From the NCBI GenBank assembly GCA_021442155.1, contig CM038215.1, positions 206,516,982-206,580,981 of the forward strand: a stretch of DNA of 64,000 bases. The letters are read 5' to 3'. Source of the DNA: Cymbidium sinense (taxonomy: Eukaryota; Streptophyta; Magnoliopsida; Asparagales; Orchidaceae). The position numbers were made by a program, and so were the translations under genes. The notes beneath the pieces are model-generated. The model had not been told where the DNA came from and searched no databases. It was given only the letters and a program-made list of their open reading frames with translations. Shown here in pieces: positions 34,000 through 45,365 of this stretch (positions within the stretch are counted from its first letter, which is position 1; each line of letters begins with the position of its first letter).

Positions 34000-35340
34000 A
34001 GGATCTAACATTCTAAGCATGCATCTTAAAGTACAAAAACATTCTTTTGATAAGGGTTTTGTAAAAATATCTACAATTTGTATATCGGTACTAATGAAAT
34101 TCATATTAACATGACCTTTCAAAACATGATCCCTAATAAAATGATGTCTAATTTCTATATGTTTGGTGCATGAGTCTTTGGATTTTAGTCAAACTAATAG
34201 CACTAGTATTATCACCGAACTAGAATGTGATCTTGCTTAATACCAAAATCTTCTAATTGTTGCTTTAACCAAAGGACACGAGCAACACAATTAGCTATGT
34301 ACTCGACAGAGTGGATAAAGCTACAATTTTATTTCCTAGATGACCAAGACACAAGTGATGATCCTAAAAAATGACATATTGGATGTGTTTTTCTATCTAC
34401 TTTGCATCCCGCAAAATTATCGAATAAGCAACCAAATCACATGATAAAGAAGTTTTAGGATACCATAAACCTAACCTAGTAGTGCTATCAAATACCGAAA
34501 GATACGCTATTAAATGAGATTCTTTGGTTGGCACGAAAATGAGTACATAACAAGCGACAAACATAATATCAGTCTACTAGCAAGGTATAAAAGTGAACCT
34601 ATCATACTCTATAAAGTTTTTTGATCAATAGATTTTCCTAATTCATCTAAATCCAATTTTGTAGATGGGCTCATAGGAGTTTTACTAGATTTAAATCTTT
34701 TCATGTCAAACCTCTCAAGCAATTCATTTGTCTACTTGGTTTGACAGATGAATGTGCCATTTTCTTGTTGCTTCACTTGAAGACCTAAGAAAAAATTAAG
34801 TTCTCCCATCATACTCATTTCAAACTCTTTAGACATCAATGATGAGAACTCATGGCATAAAGATTCATTTGTACTTCCAAATAATATATCATCTACATAC
34901 ACTTGTACCACAATCAAATCATCATCTATCCTCTTGAGGAATAAGGTGGTATCTACTCTACCCTTTCTAGATCCATGATCGATCAAAAAGTTACTTAACC
35001 TATCATACCAAGCACAAAGAGCCTGTTTTAAACCATATAAGGCTTTCTTTAATTTATACACATGATTTGGGGCTCTCAAATCTAGGTGGTTGCTCTACAA
35101 ATACATTTTGTCAATAAATCCATTCAAAATGCACTTTTGACATCCATTTGAAAAAGTTTAAAACTTCTAAAATAAGCATAAGCTAGGAGTAACCTGATAG
35201 CTTCTAGTCTTGCTACGGGTGCAATAGATTCTTCAAAATCTATACCTTCAACTTGTGTGTACCCTTGTGCAACTAACCTAGATTTAATTCTAATAATACA
35301 ACCTGAATCATCTAGCTTATTCCTAAAGACCCATTTTGTT
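34000..35340 (-). pseudogene. Nested copia RT and RNase H, interrupted
   Basis: The best stretch, 34732-35079, reads NHVYKLKKALYGLKQALCAW, then LIVVQVYVDDILFGSTNE with the polymerase YVDD intact at about residues 60-63, and MSMMGELNFFLGLQVKQ. Upstream to about 35340 the complement gives [17 protein letters not shown] and [12 protein letters not shown] blocks of the RT fingers. Downstream, RNase H is broken over several frames; the end is recognisable near 34050-34100 as QIVDIFTKPLSKECF (family form IADIFTKPL). RT and RNase H convert genomic RNA to double-stranded cDNA. Frameshifts prevent a continuous product. Confidence 0.85.
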
Positions 35341-35375
35341 CCAATAACATTTTGATATTGGGGTCTTTGGACTAA

Positions 35376-35804
35376 TTACCAAACATCATTTCTTACAAAT
35401 TGATTCAACTCCTCTTCCATTGCAATAATCCAAAAATTATCGTTTAATGCTTCTTCTAAATTTTTAGGTTCAACCTCAGATAAAAATGCTGAATGATCTA
35501 CAACCTCTTTACTATGTCTTCTGGTCATAATTCCTTTTGAAGGATCTCTTATAATTAGTTCCTTTGGATGATTTTTATTATATTTCCATTCTTTAGGAAA
35601 TGAATCATCCACATTATCTTCTAAAGATATTTTCTTAAAATTATCAATCTCTTCATCTATCACTTCATTTCTAATAGGATCAATTAAATTTTCATCAAAA
35701 ATAACATGTATTGATTCTTCTACAATCATTTTTCTCTTATTGAAAACTTTATAAGCTCTACTAGAAAGCTCATAAGAAAATACCATCATCTGATTTGCAA
35801 TCAA
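35376..35804 (-). pseudogene. Nested copia integrase-RT linker segment
   Basis: A 142-residue open stretch: LSSRAYKVFNKRKMIVEESI and HVIFDENLIDP (the copia block following integrase, family form YRVYNKRT..VEES.NVVFDE), then PKEWKYNKNHPKELIIRDPS and KGIMTRRHSKEV (family form ...HP...IIGD...GV.TRS), and EPKNLEEALNDNFWIIAMEE with ELNQF, the RT entry (family form EPK....AL.D..WI.AMQEELNQF). It ends at NDVW (family form N.VW.LV). A short frameshift separates it from the RT core. Confidence 0.85.
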
Positions 35805-36040
35805 ACTTACCTAAATGCTCTTTTTCATTATTCAAAATAAAGCATTTACATCCAAATACATGAAAGTGTTCAATCTTAAGCTTCTTTCCAAAAAATAATT
35901 CATAGGGTGTCTTCTTCAAAATTGGTCTAAAATAGATCCTATTCATCACATAACATGCATATTCGCTTTCGCAAAATATTTTGGCAATTTATAGTCATTA
36001 AGCATGGATCTACTTAATTCAAGTTCTATTTTTCTCTCTA

Positions 36041-36925
36041 CTACTCCATTTTGTTGGGGAGTTCTAGGTGCAAAAAATTATGTCTAATCCCATGTTCATC
36101 ACAATAATCCTCAAATAATTTATTTTCAAATTCACCACCATGATCAGTTTGAACCCTATTAATCAAAAGGCCTTGTTCTATTTGAATATATTTAGAAAAC
36201 TTTCTAAACTTACCAAAAACATCGTCCTTGTAAGTTATAAATAAAACCCAAGTATATCTAGAGAAATCATCAACAATCACAAAACCATAATTTTTTCCAC
36301 CTAAGCTAGTGGTGCTAATAGGACCAAATAAATCCATGTGCAATAATTCTAGAGGTCTAGAAGTAGAAACAATATTTTTACTTTTAAATGAGCTTCTAGA
36401 ATGCTTACCATGAATACATGCATTACAAACATAGTTTAAATGAAAATTTAATTTAGGCAATCCAACTACTAAATCAAGTTTGGCAATTTTATTGAGTGTG
36501 TGCATGTTAATATGACATAGTCTCTTATGCCATAACCATATATCATCATGAGTGCTTTTAAAACAAAGTAAATTCAAATTCACATCATGAAAGCTATCTA
36601 TATCAATGACATAAATATTTTTATATATTTTTCCTACTAACAAAACATTTTCATTATTTTTTAAAATGCAATATGATGCATGGAATACTACATTCAAACC
36701 TTTATCACATAATTGACTAATAGAAATTAAATTGTATTTTAATCCTTCTACTAGAAAAACTTTATCTAAAGTGATAGAATTCTTACAAATAGAACCAATG
36801 CCAATGATCATTCCCTTTGCATTATCTCCATATGTGACAAATCCTCCATCACTTGATTCTAAAGTTGTGAATTTATCTTTATCTCTCATCATATGTCTTG
36901 AACATCCACTGTCCAAGTACCACAT
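36041..36925 (-). pseudogene. Nested copia protease and integrase core
   Basis: A 294-residue open stretch with domains in order: aspartic protease start MWYLDSGCSRHMMRD (LDSG active site at about residues 4-7), GIGSICKNSITLDKVFLVEG and LKYNLISISQLCDKG; GAG-pre-integrase zinc module WHKRLCHIN (H-x4-H) and CNACIHGKHSRSSF (C-x2-C); integrase core LELLHMDLFGPI (first Asp) and RVQTDHGGEFEN (second Asp). The catalytic Glu block should follow HNFLHLELPNKME but the frame shifts near 36050, where the next frame reads GVVERKIELELS. Protease matures the polyprotein and integrase inserts the cDNA. Overlaps the upstream gag frame by 47 bases through a frameshift. Confidence 0.9.
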
Positions 36926-38046
36926 GCCTTCTTTGATTTTGCTTTGAAGGCATTCCTACAAAAGAAACTCCCATGTTAACTTTTGGAACCCAAACATGCT
37001 TGGGTCCACATTCAACATTTGAAGCAAGATATCTAGCATGTGTGGTTTGTGTAGTGCTTGTACCTTTTGGTGCCCATACATAAGATGATTGCTTAGTGTT
37101 TTGTAATTTTTGTGCATAGCAATCAAATGAAATATGCCATTTTCTATCACAATAGTTGCACCAAACATTAGTGTTTGCATATGACTTAGCACGATAATTA
37201 TAAGGTATATGAGTGGGATGTGTATGATGCAAATAATTTTTATTAAATATTTTTCTTGACGAAGTATTATAATGAACTTGTGATTTCAAACATAATTCTA
37301 ATCTTGCTTCTAATAAGATATTCTCTCTTTCAAGTTTACATACAAGTAAGGAACAATTTAATAAAGAAGTATTTTACTTTTAAATTATCACATTCATTTT
37401 AAATCAGAAAAATGCATATCTAAATTTTATGTTCTTTCTCTAAGGTTTTGTATTTTATTTTTTATTTTTTATATTCAATAACTAAATCATTAAAAGCATC
37501 ATCTAATTCATCATAAGGTATATCATTACATACCTCTTGAGAATCTAAGTCAGATTCTCCATTTGCCATAAGACATATATTGACCTCTTCATCGGACGAG
37601 CAAGTACTTGATTCATTTGAATCTGGATTGGCCCATAAAGTCATCTTCTTCTTCTTATGGTACTTTTTCTCCTTCATATTTTTTCTTCTTTTCACATTGA
37701 TCTCTTTCTTCTTTGATTCAGCAAGTTCTGGACAATCACCTCTTATGTGTCTAGGCTTTTTACAATGGTAGCAAATGATCCCTTCACCTGTAGGAAATTT
37801 TTTAGTTTGAAATTTATAGTTTTTAGAATTTTTATACCTTTGATTCTTCTTCCTTAGCAAGTTCCCAAGCCTTTTGGATAGCATGACCACCTCATCACTA
37901 TCACCATCCAAGCTTGAGATGTTATGCTCATCACTATCATCAACTTGTAATGCAATGGCATTTCCTTTCTCCTTCTCCCTTTTTGCTGAGTTATTCATCT
38001 TATCCCTTTGAGCAATAACCTGTTCATGTGCTATCAAAGAACCCAA
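36879..38046 (-). pseudogene. Nested copia gag with two zinc knuckles, interrupted
   Basis: Two open stretches. 37462-38046 (194 residues) starts at a LGSLIAHE-type block (written MGSLIAHEQVIAQRDKM) and carries knuckle one, CYHCKKPRHIRGDC, an exact C-x2-C-x4-H-x4-C, then a Lys-rich stretch and an acidic tail. 36879-37289 (136 residues) carries knuckle two, CNYCDRKWHISFDC, again C-x2-C-x4-H-x4-C, then GPKHVWVPKV, which in Sirevirus-like elements lies just before the protease. Knuckles bind genomic RNA during packaging. About 170 bases between the stretches contain disruptions. The N-terminal gag lies at 38047-38600 in broken frames. Confidence 0.88.
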
Positions 38047-38650
38047 AAGCTGATTAAGTGGATAAGTAGATAAATCCTTAGCTTCACTAATAGGCTTTAG
38101 CTTCCCATTCTTTTGGAAGACATCTAAGAATCTTATAGACTAAGTCTTGATTCCTATATATTTTCCAAGAGAATGCAATGTGTTAATTATATTCATGAAT
38201 CTAGTATACATATCGAAATAGATTAGAAGGAGACATATGAAATAACTCATATTCATGAACAAGTCTATTTTATATGAGCATCTTTAACTTCACTAGTTCC
38301 TTCATAATTATAATGAGTTTATCCCATATTTCTTTTGCTATACTTAACATAGAAATTTTCATGTAATCATCGGGTAATAAAGTGTAAAGTATTACAAGCC
38401 CTAGCATTTAATTCATCAAGTTCTCTTTCATACATACCATTCCTCAAAAGGTTTTCTACTTTAATGCCATTTACTTCTATTGTGGGTGTATGATATGTGT
38501 CAACATATACCACATGGCATCTTGACCTCTTAAAATGTACTAATTCTATTTTTCCAATAATCAAATGGTACACTATCTAAAAGTGGAGGTCTATGAGTGG
38601 ATTGTCCTTCTAGTAGTGAACCGTTTGGGAAACCTTGTGGTGAAAGATCT
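38047..38650 (-). pseudogene. Nested copia gag N-terminal part, broken
   Basis: Collinear with copia gag: the 38367-38573 stretch and the region to 38047 sit between the primer site and the knuckles. Complement reading near 38050-38110 gives KPISEAKDLSTYPLNQLLGS-like sequence, continuing into the open stretch at 38046. Near 38300-38350 a KEIWDKLIIIMKEL-like block appears (family form K.MWD.L). Stops prevent a full reading. Confidence 0.6.
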
Positions 38651-38674
38651 ACTCTTGGATGTTAAGCCAATAAA

Positions 38675-38698
38675 AGAGCTTAGGCTCGATACTAATTG
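38675..38698 (-). promoter_or_regulatory. Primer-binding site of nested copia
   Basis: On the minus strand, caattagtatcgagcctaag directly follows the 5' LTR. It is a slightly mutated TTGGTATC-type initiator Met tRNA site, in the correct internal position. Confidence 0.75.
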
Positions 38699-40784
38699 TG
38701 AGTCACTATAGCACCCAAGTGGGGGGGGAGGAGGGGTGAGTGATATTAAAATTTTAAAATTAAATCTTAAATTTTAATTTTTAGTAGAAAATTAATTTTT
38801 GATTTTATAATGACAAGATATAATTCTTAATGAAGCAAAAAAGAGCAAGAAAGTAAAAGAAATAAGAGACAATAATTTTTTACGTAGTTCGGCCAAACCC
38901 CAAACTAGTCTACGTCCACGCCTAGCCACCCCTGGCTAGGAATCCACTAAATGCAAAAAATAGCTTACAAATAGTACTCTCCTATAACGGGGTGAAGTAC
39001 AATCCCTACAACAATATATACTCTCTACAAAAGGGCGAGTATTCAATATAAATACAAAAAAAAATAAAAAATAATAAATTTTGATAAAATAAATCTCTTA
39101 CAAATATACCAAGCTGTCCAATGATCTCACAACTTATAAATGATCACTTACAACTTATAAATTTTGGCAAGATAATATGGTCACTTAATATTGAAATAAA
39201 TATCTTAAAGTGATCTTACTAAGATGTTTAAAAATGATTTCAAAATAATTTCACAATATTCTTTTACACAATAAAATAAATTTCAGCAAAGAATATTTTA
39301 TTTTATTTTAACCAAAAAGATTCTTTCCATTAATGCTAATGATCACAAAGTACTTAAATAAAATGAGTATATGATAGATCTAAGTATGCTAGTAAGCTTT
39401 TAATTAAAAAGAGAGATCTAGCAAATATAAAAATAATTTCAGCACAATAATTTATTTTAAATGCTTAAAAATATACTTCTAAAATAGATCTAAGAATAAA
39501 TGATCTTTCAAAATAAGACTAATGAAGAAATATTTCAAGAAACCAAAATAAATTTGTAGGAAGTTAAAATTTTCAGCAAGTTGAAATAGATCCTACAAAC
39601 TATCACAAGAGTTTATCACAAAAAAATGATTGGAAAACTTTGATGTGAAAAATAATGTCCAAAGACTAATCCACCAAATGTATAAATTGGAAAGAATAAA
39701 TAGATGGTGAAAATAGCATGAACAACTAAAGAGGATTAAAATCAAAAAAATAAACTCAAGTAATTTGAGAAAGCTTGCTTAGTTGAAGATGTTGAAGCTT
39801 CCAAACTAAGGATTTGATCTTGTAATATTTGGAGAACACTTGGAAGGAAAATCTAAGAAATTTTCTCTTAGATTTGCTGGAAGGAATTTGAATTTTGAAT
39901 GAGGAATGCTTTCATGAAGAGAATGAGGGCTATTTATAGGCAAGAAGGTCATTTTGAATTATTTCAAAAAAATATATTATTCTAACCTCATGCTATCATG
40001 TGATAATTTAATATTCAATAAAAATATAATTTATATTAAATAAATATTAAATTAAAGCAGCCAAAATTCGGCTATTCACATGGGCAAGTAAAAAATAATC
40101 AAATATGGCTCTTAATATATTCAAAGCATGTAGCATGCATTCATTATTAAAATCAGCTAATATTTGAAAAGCCATAATAAATTCAATTTTAATCAAACGT
40201 GGGTCATGTGACCTATCAAATTAAAGGAAAAAAAATCCAAGGAATCCATTGGAGATGAAATCAAATATAAATTCCTTGATTATAAAATGACTTTCGCTAA
40301 AATATAAAAATTTCATTTATTTTGTTAATTTTGACATGTGACATTTAAAATTATGATATAATTTCTATATAATCATAAATATGTTAGTTATCTTATAACC
40401 AGCAAATTAAATTAAAATACTTAATTATATTAAATAAATAAAATAATTATACTTAATAGTTTTTATCATTTATTATTTTGACAATTTTAATGCTATGTAT
40501 GAAACATCTAATTGAATGTTAATTAAATAAAAATTTATATAAATTAACCTCATTAAAATAATATGTTAAGTTGTGAGCAAATTGATTCATGCCAATGAAC
40601 TCATATGAATAGTCATATAACCCAAAATATTGTATCTTGAGCTTCACATTATCCTTTAATTCTTTCTACTTTCCTCAAACATATTATGAGAGATGTATTG
40701 GATATGTAATTAGCAATTGATATATCTGAAAGTTTGTTATCATCAAAATTAATCGAATTGAACATGAGGCTAATTAAGCCAACA
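38699..40784 (-). repeat. 5' LTR of nested copia element
   Basis: About 2.09 kb, collinear with 31677-33754. It starts (plus strand) tgagtcactatagcacc with a nine-G run absent from the left copy, and ends ccaaca. It lacks about 35 bases present in the left LTR after atatctgaaa (near 40730). Confidence 0.93.
39930..39938 (-). promoter_or_regulatory. TATA box in right (5') LTR of nested copia
   Basis: Complement TATAAATAG in the same conserved block as in the left LTR. Being in the 5' LTR it is the likely promoter of the element's RNA. Confidence 0.6.
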
Positions 40785-41860
40785 AAGACAGCCTTCTTGC
40801 ATGAGGATTTGGAAGAAGAACTATAAATGGAGCAACCACAGGGATATGTAGTTATAAGAAAAGAAGTGATGATGTGTATACTCAAGAAGAATTATATAAC
40901 TTAAAGTAAGCATTGAGATAGTGGTACAAGAGATTTGACAGGTTCATGTCAGGGAGCAGCTCTTAGAAGAATTTGAGATGAAGGATTTGAGTCTGATGAA
41001 GAAGATTTTAGGTATGATAATCAACAGGGATATAAGTGTAGGCAAGTTAAACTTATCTCAAGTGGAGTATGTTGAAAAGATACTATAGAGATTCAACATG
41101 AATGAGGCCAAGCTAGTGAGCACCACTTTGGCTAGTCACTTCAGACTATCAAGGATCAATCGTCTAAGGCTGAAGCAGAGCAAGGACACATGAGGAGAAC
41201 TACATATGCTTTAGTAGTTGAGAGCCTAATGTATGCCATGATATGTACTAGACTGGATATTACACATGTAGTAGGAGTAGTCAATAGGTACATGAGTAAT
41301 CTTGGCAACATCATTAGGAGACAGTAAAGTGAATTCTCAAATACCTAAAGGGAACGGTCAATAAGGCATTATGCTTTGGAGGTGCAGAAATGGAACTAAA
41401 TGGTTTTGTAAATTAAGACTTAGCAGGAGTTCTGGATTGCAAAAAGAGTACAATAGGTTATATCTTCATGTTGGAAAGCACAACAGTGAGTTGGGTTTTC
41501 AAATTGTATAAGATAGTTGTACTCTCGTTGACATAAGCTGAGTATGTTGCTATGATTAAGGCAAACAAGAAAATGATTTGGTTGTTAAGTTTTTTAGCTA
41601 AGTTAGGCAAGAGCCAAAGAAATGACAGACTTCATATTGGTAGTATGAGTGTCATTCATCTAGCTAGGATTATCATGTTTCATGCTAGGACAAAGCACAT
41701 CCACCTGAGGTATCATTTTATACACACTTCTAGAAGGCAAGCATATATATTTGGAGAAGATACACACTTCTAGAAACCCCGCAGACAAGTTGACCAAAGT
41801 TATAACTCAGGAGAAACTAAATCTTTGCTTAGCTTCAATTGAAGTTCAAGAAGACTAAGG
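40785..41860 (+). pseudogene. Outer copia RT and RNase H, broken
   Basis: The plus-strand copia resumes directly at the nested LTR edge with KTAFLHEDLEEELMEQPQG, the RT entry block (family form VKTAFLHGDLEEEIYMEQP). The Y-x-DD block is not readable, and the region near 40900-41000 seems shortened. Later blocks: RTTYALVVESLMYAMICTRL with DITHVVGVVNRYMSN near 41200-41300, GYIFMLESTTVSWVFK near 41460, EYVAMIKANKKMIWLLSFLA (41540-41600), and a TKHIHLRYHFIH block near 41690 (family form TKHIDVRYHFIR). These end the RNase H domain. Multiple stops. Confidence 0.82.
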
Positions 41861-41924
41861 TAGGGGTGAGTTGCACTATAACTTGAATTATGATGGTGAT
41901 GTAAATATAGAGGAGCGTAATCTA

Positions 41925-41936
41925 CAAGTGAGAGAT
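41925..41936 (+). promoter_or_regulatory. Polypurine tract of outer copia
   Basis: caagtgagagat directly precedes the 3' LTR; the family form is caagtgggagatt, so one transition is seen. Confidence 0.7.
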
Positions 41937-42528
41937 TGTAATATGGTGGCGATTTTGTCTCCCCAAAAAAGTAGTGCCTCGACGTTGAAACAGGGGACTT
42001 TGGCTTTAGGATCAAAAGAAGCATCATCTTGGTGCTAAAAGGACAGCACCACAATATTGGATTACATTGTCTCGATGCTTCAAGGCAAGGCTACAATGCT
42101 AGGATTAGGGCACCCAAAGCGCCACGACACTCGAACCCGTGTAGAAAACCTTAGAGGACAATGTCAATGCGGTCACTACACGCGTGCTATAAGTCAAAAG
42201 ACTTCAGATGAAGCAATTTTTCTATAGTGTTGTGTTGTAATGTCACTTTTCTTATGTGTGTAAGAGTAAAGTATGTGCTCTAGAGTGACTGAAGTGTAGA
42301 GAGGCTTTAGATAAGTGTAATATGTACTACTCTCTTGATTTTTTATTTCACAGTGTATTTCTTGGTGGTGTGGCTCCGTGATTTTTTTTCGTTCTCGGGA
42401 TCTTTCATGTTAAATTTGGTATCTTCCATATGATCTCTTTTATTTTAATTTTTATTTGTTCAGTGTATGCTTTGAAACACTAGAATTGATTTTCTATGCG
42501 TACTTTGTGTTTTAATTTCATCCCAACA
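41937..42528 (+). repeat. 3' LTR of outer copia element
   Basis: It starts tgtaatatggtgg after the polypurine tract and ends catcccaaca. It pairs with 29026-29643. Confidence 0.82.
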
Positions 42529-43759
42529 AAATAGAGAATAGTCACGTGAGGAGAAAAAGAAAAAAAATGGCTATAACTGCATTGATACACCTTATCTTCT
42601 TAGTTGTATTCATTTAAATTTGAAATTGTACAAACTAGTCGGCCAACCTCTCCCAACAAATCTTTCAAGAAAGAAGTTTTCACTCAAGCAGAGGTCAACC
42701 GAGAAAATTTTTTCTTCTAGTAAGGCCGCCGGCCATTATTTAATCTTACCGTCCAATTACTTTTGTCTAGCATGCATGATTCGTGGTTAAGAAAATTACA
42801 AAGGATTTGTTTGAGGTTAATTTTATTTTATATATTTATTTTATCTTTTAAAATACATCGTTTTAAAATAATAATATATTTTAAAAAATAACAAATATAT
42901 TTTATTTCAAATAATAAAGAAAAAGAATATCTCAACCGACCTCTAATTTTCATCACTCTCTTAAAATTCAATTAATTATAGTAATATATAAGTTTTACAG
43001 AATATATACCTTGCTTTATGATTTTTTGATAAAATATCTCAAACGACCTCTAAGTTTTTGTATCTATCCATGCATGTAAAACATGGCCACTGCATTTTAC
43101 AAGAGATTCATAAATTTTGTTAATGTGAGAGCGCAGAATATAAAATAAAAATTATAGATAACGGCTAGATATGAACATTTTAGATAGAAAATTTGAAATC
43201 TGGGAATGGAGAAATCATGCATTTGTTCAGTGTCAGATGCAAACTTACTGTAGAAAAAAAAAATTTATAACAATTGTCCCCTTCCAATCAGTTGGAGAGA
43301 AATTAATAGAATTTGACGTTGTGATAGTCTGAAAGAGGACAACGAAATCAGTAGCACTTATATTAAATGCTATAAAATTAGATATAGGCGCAGTGAAAGC
43401 AATATCTCCTCGTTAAAGCGGACAAAAAGCCCAATTATTTTACTGTTTCATATTAAAAATATGTTAAAAATTCTTAGTTCACTTATTTAGAAGTCATTAT
43501 AATTGATTTTAAGCTCCACAATATCTTTTAAAATTCACTTAATTAAATATAATAATTTTGATTTTATTAAAAACATAGGAAAATAAAATCAACTTTCTCG
43601 TAATATATCTTTTTCTTTCAAGTCAACAAAACAAAACTAGCGATAAATGAAAGCCATCGCGGCAATTGACTATCAAATTAAACTTCTATATTTATGATTG
43701 TTGGTCAATGTAGAACGATGTGACTTTTTCAGAAGTGGTATATGAAAAGAAGATATATG
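42529..43759. other. Spacer between LTR elements, partly duplicated elsewhere
   Basis: No coding region is supported. A CACGTG G-box lies at about 42543. Sequence at 42620-43030 is a diverged relative of 12180-12470 (shared order of ggtcaacc, gccgtcca-like, attatag-like and ttgct pieces), suggesting unmasked host or older repeat DNA. Confidence 0.5.
43755..43759. repeat. Gypsy target-site duplication, left copy
   Basis: atatg, matching 50205-50209. With this choice both LTRs begin with the same 18-base alignment (ttgYgtKYag...). Confidence 0.65.
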
Positions 43760-45105
43760 TTGCGTTCAGTAAGATTTGGATTGGTAGAGTGAGAGAATTC
43801 AATATCTTAATATTGTACAAAGATTTCGCATACACAGAAAAAGATTTTGAAGGACACAAGGATTTTTAAGTGGAAACCCAAGAAGAGACAAATCACGGAC
43901 CTCAGCTCACTTAAAAATAATTTCACAATATCAGTATTTGATATAATTGTTATTCTACCTCCCAAGTTAGAGAAGGTAAGCTTACAAGTGTAGGTATTAC
44001 AAAAAAATTCAATGGATTAGCGATGAAGGCTTCGCTTGAGATGATAGTCTGGTGACCCGACGACGATAGTCGAGCGATGGTTAGGCGGCGGTCTGTCGAT
44101 AGTGGTCTGAATGCAATAGTCAGGCGGTGTCGACTGATGATGGCGACCTGGTGGTGATCCGACGATAGTGGTTGGATGGTGGTCTAGCGGCGGCGCCGAT
44201 AATCCGGCAAGGATAGTGGCACCCAGAAGCCGGCGCATGCGGCGCATGGTGATCCGACGATAGGACGGCGGTCCAGGGCGAGCGATAATCTAGCAATGGT
44301 CGAATAGTGGCAATTGGCAGTGGTGACCAGTGGCGGCAGCCGGTGGTGATCTGACAATGGTGGTTGGACGGTGGGTCGGCGGTGATCGGGTAGTGGCGAT
44401 TGGCACAGTGGTGGGTGGTAAACGATGGCGGATGATCCGATGAAGCGGCGAAAATTGGCGCGTGATCGCTAACAATGGCCGTTGTTGATCGATAGTGATG
44501 GCAAGTGGTGATCCGGCGATAGTCGGGCAATGACAACTAGCAATGGTGGTCGATGGTGATCTAACGATAATGGCTAGGTGGTGGTCAGATTATGCTCCAA
44601 GACTTTTCAAGTATCAAAGCACTCTCTCTTCTTCAACTTAGGTCCCTTCATATGAATAATAAGAAGCTATTTATAGATTATGTGAGTGGAATTCCTTGTA
44701 AATACAGACAAAATCTGAAGCACTCCATCAGATGACTCAAATGATCCCCTTGATCATGAAATATATTTTAAGCATTTAAATGCCCAAATAAAGTCAAAAT
44801 TAAAAGATCATGGGCTCATTAGATTCATTTTGTCAAAATGCTTGATTTGACTATAAACATGACATATTTGGAGGCTATTTAGGGATCCGAATGATATCCT
44901 AAAATTTAAATTATATTTTAAGTACTTGATCTAAGCTAGTTTGGACTCAAGATCGAAGTGCATTTGATCCTATCAAGGTGTTTATATTGGCTCTTTAATG
45001 GCCAAAAGAGAGTTTGAAAGATTAAGATTTTGACTCTAAGAGATATTCAATAATACATACATCAAGATTCATGCTTAAACTAAAGAATTTTATAATGACA
45101 TATTA
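43760..45105 (-). repeat. 3' LTR of gypsy element
   Basis: Collinear with 48930-50204: gagagaattcaat, atatcagtatttg/t, agaaggta, tgatgaaggcttc, the GC-rich degenerate repeats (about 44020-44590), then gtcccttcatatgaa, ctatttata, and ttgactataaa. TATA candidate on the minus strand at 44667-44676 (complement CTATAAATAG). Confidence 0.9.
44020..44590. repeat. GC-rich degenerate repeats inside left LTR
   Basis: About 570 bases built from variants of ggcggtggtgatccgacgat, ggtcgggcaatgg and tggcgaccggtggtgg, with much higher GC content than the rest of the window. The open frames on the minus strand (44017-44247, 44120-44536, 44290-44475) follow from low stop-codon density in GC-rich repeats and encode only His/Pro/Thr-rich low-complexity peptides; not supported as genes. 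Counterpart at 49185-49700. Confidence 0.85.
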
Positions 45106-45125
45106 GTTGCTCATCTATTTTTAGA
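45106..45125 (-). promoter_or_regulatory. Degraded polypurine tract of gypsy element
   Basis: The minus strand reads ctaaaaatagatgagcaac just before the 3' LTR start taatatgtc. The purine run is interrupted, so the assignment is by position. Confidence 0.4.
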
Positions 45126-45365
45126 TGATATCATTTCTATCATCTAAAAATACATGTCAAACTGATGATTAATTTTCTAATAATTGAATATAATTTTAAT
45201 GAAATTGTGAAGCTGGTAACTTTCTTAAAGTTAGCAAAGGTTGCAGGTTTATTAACCTTTATTTCAGACACATTAAGAATGTCCAAAATTAGTTGTGGAG
45301 TCATTGTTCAATCAAAAATATCAAATTTTAAAAGAATGGATCTTGGTGGGCGTGTAAGGCTATGA

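Larger units (their letters stand above)
31677..40784 (-). mobile_element. Nested Ty1/copia element, Sirevirus-like
   Basis: Complete LTR-internal-LTR structure on the minus strand, about 9.1 kb: 5' LTR at right (38699-40784), primer site, gag with two zinc knuckles, protease, integrase, RT and RNase H, polypurine tract, 3' LTR at left (31677-33754). LTR ends are TG...CA. No 5 bp target duplication is visible (aatta at left, aagac at right), and the outer element lacks coding sequence between the two sides, so a deletion or recombination accompanied or followed insertion. LTRs are nearly collinear, so it is younger than its host. Sirevirus affinity is inferred from the paired gag knuckles and is not proven. 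Confidence 0.88.
29026..42528 (+). mobile_element. Ty1/copia element, split by a nested copia element
   Basis: Outer element on the plus strand: 5' LTR, primer site, gag, protease/integrase to about 31500, then, after the nested element, RT/RNase H from 40785, a polypurine tract and 3' LTR. The LTRs start TGT and the 3' copy ends CA. Flanks aaaca (29021-29025) and aaata (42529-42533) may be a 5 bp target duplication with one change. The two LTRs are visibly more divergent from each other than those of the nested element, as expected for the older insertion. The integrase C-terminus and RT start are missing at the junction. Confidence 0.85.

Noticed and set aside
44017..44536. Overlapping open frames on the minus strand giving His/Pro/Thr-rich peptides
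   Set aside because: They lie in GC-rich degenerate repeats inside an LTR; several frames are open at once and no domain is recognisable.
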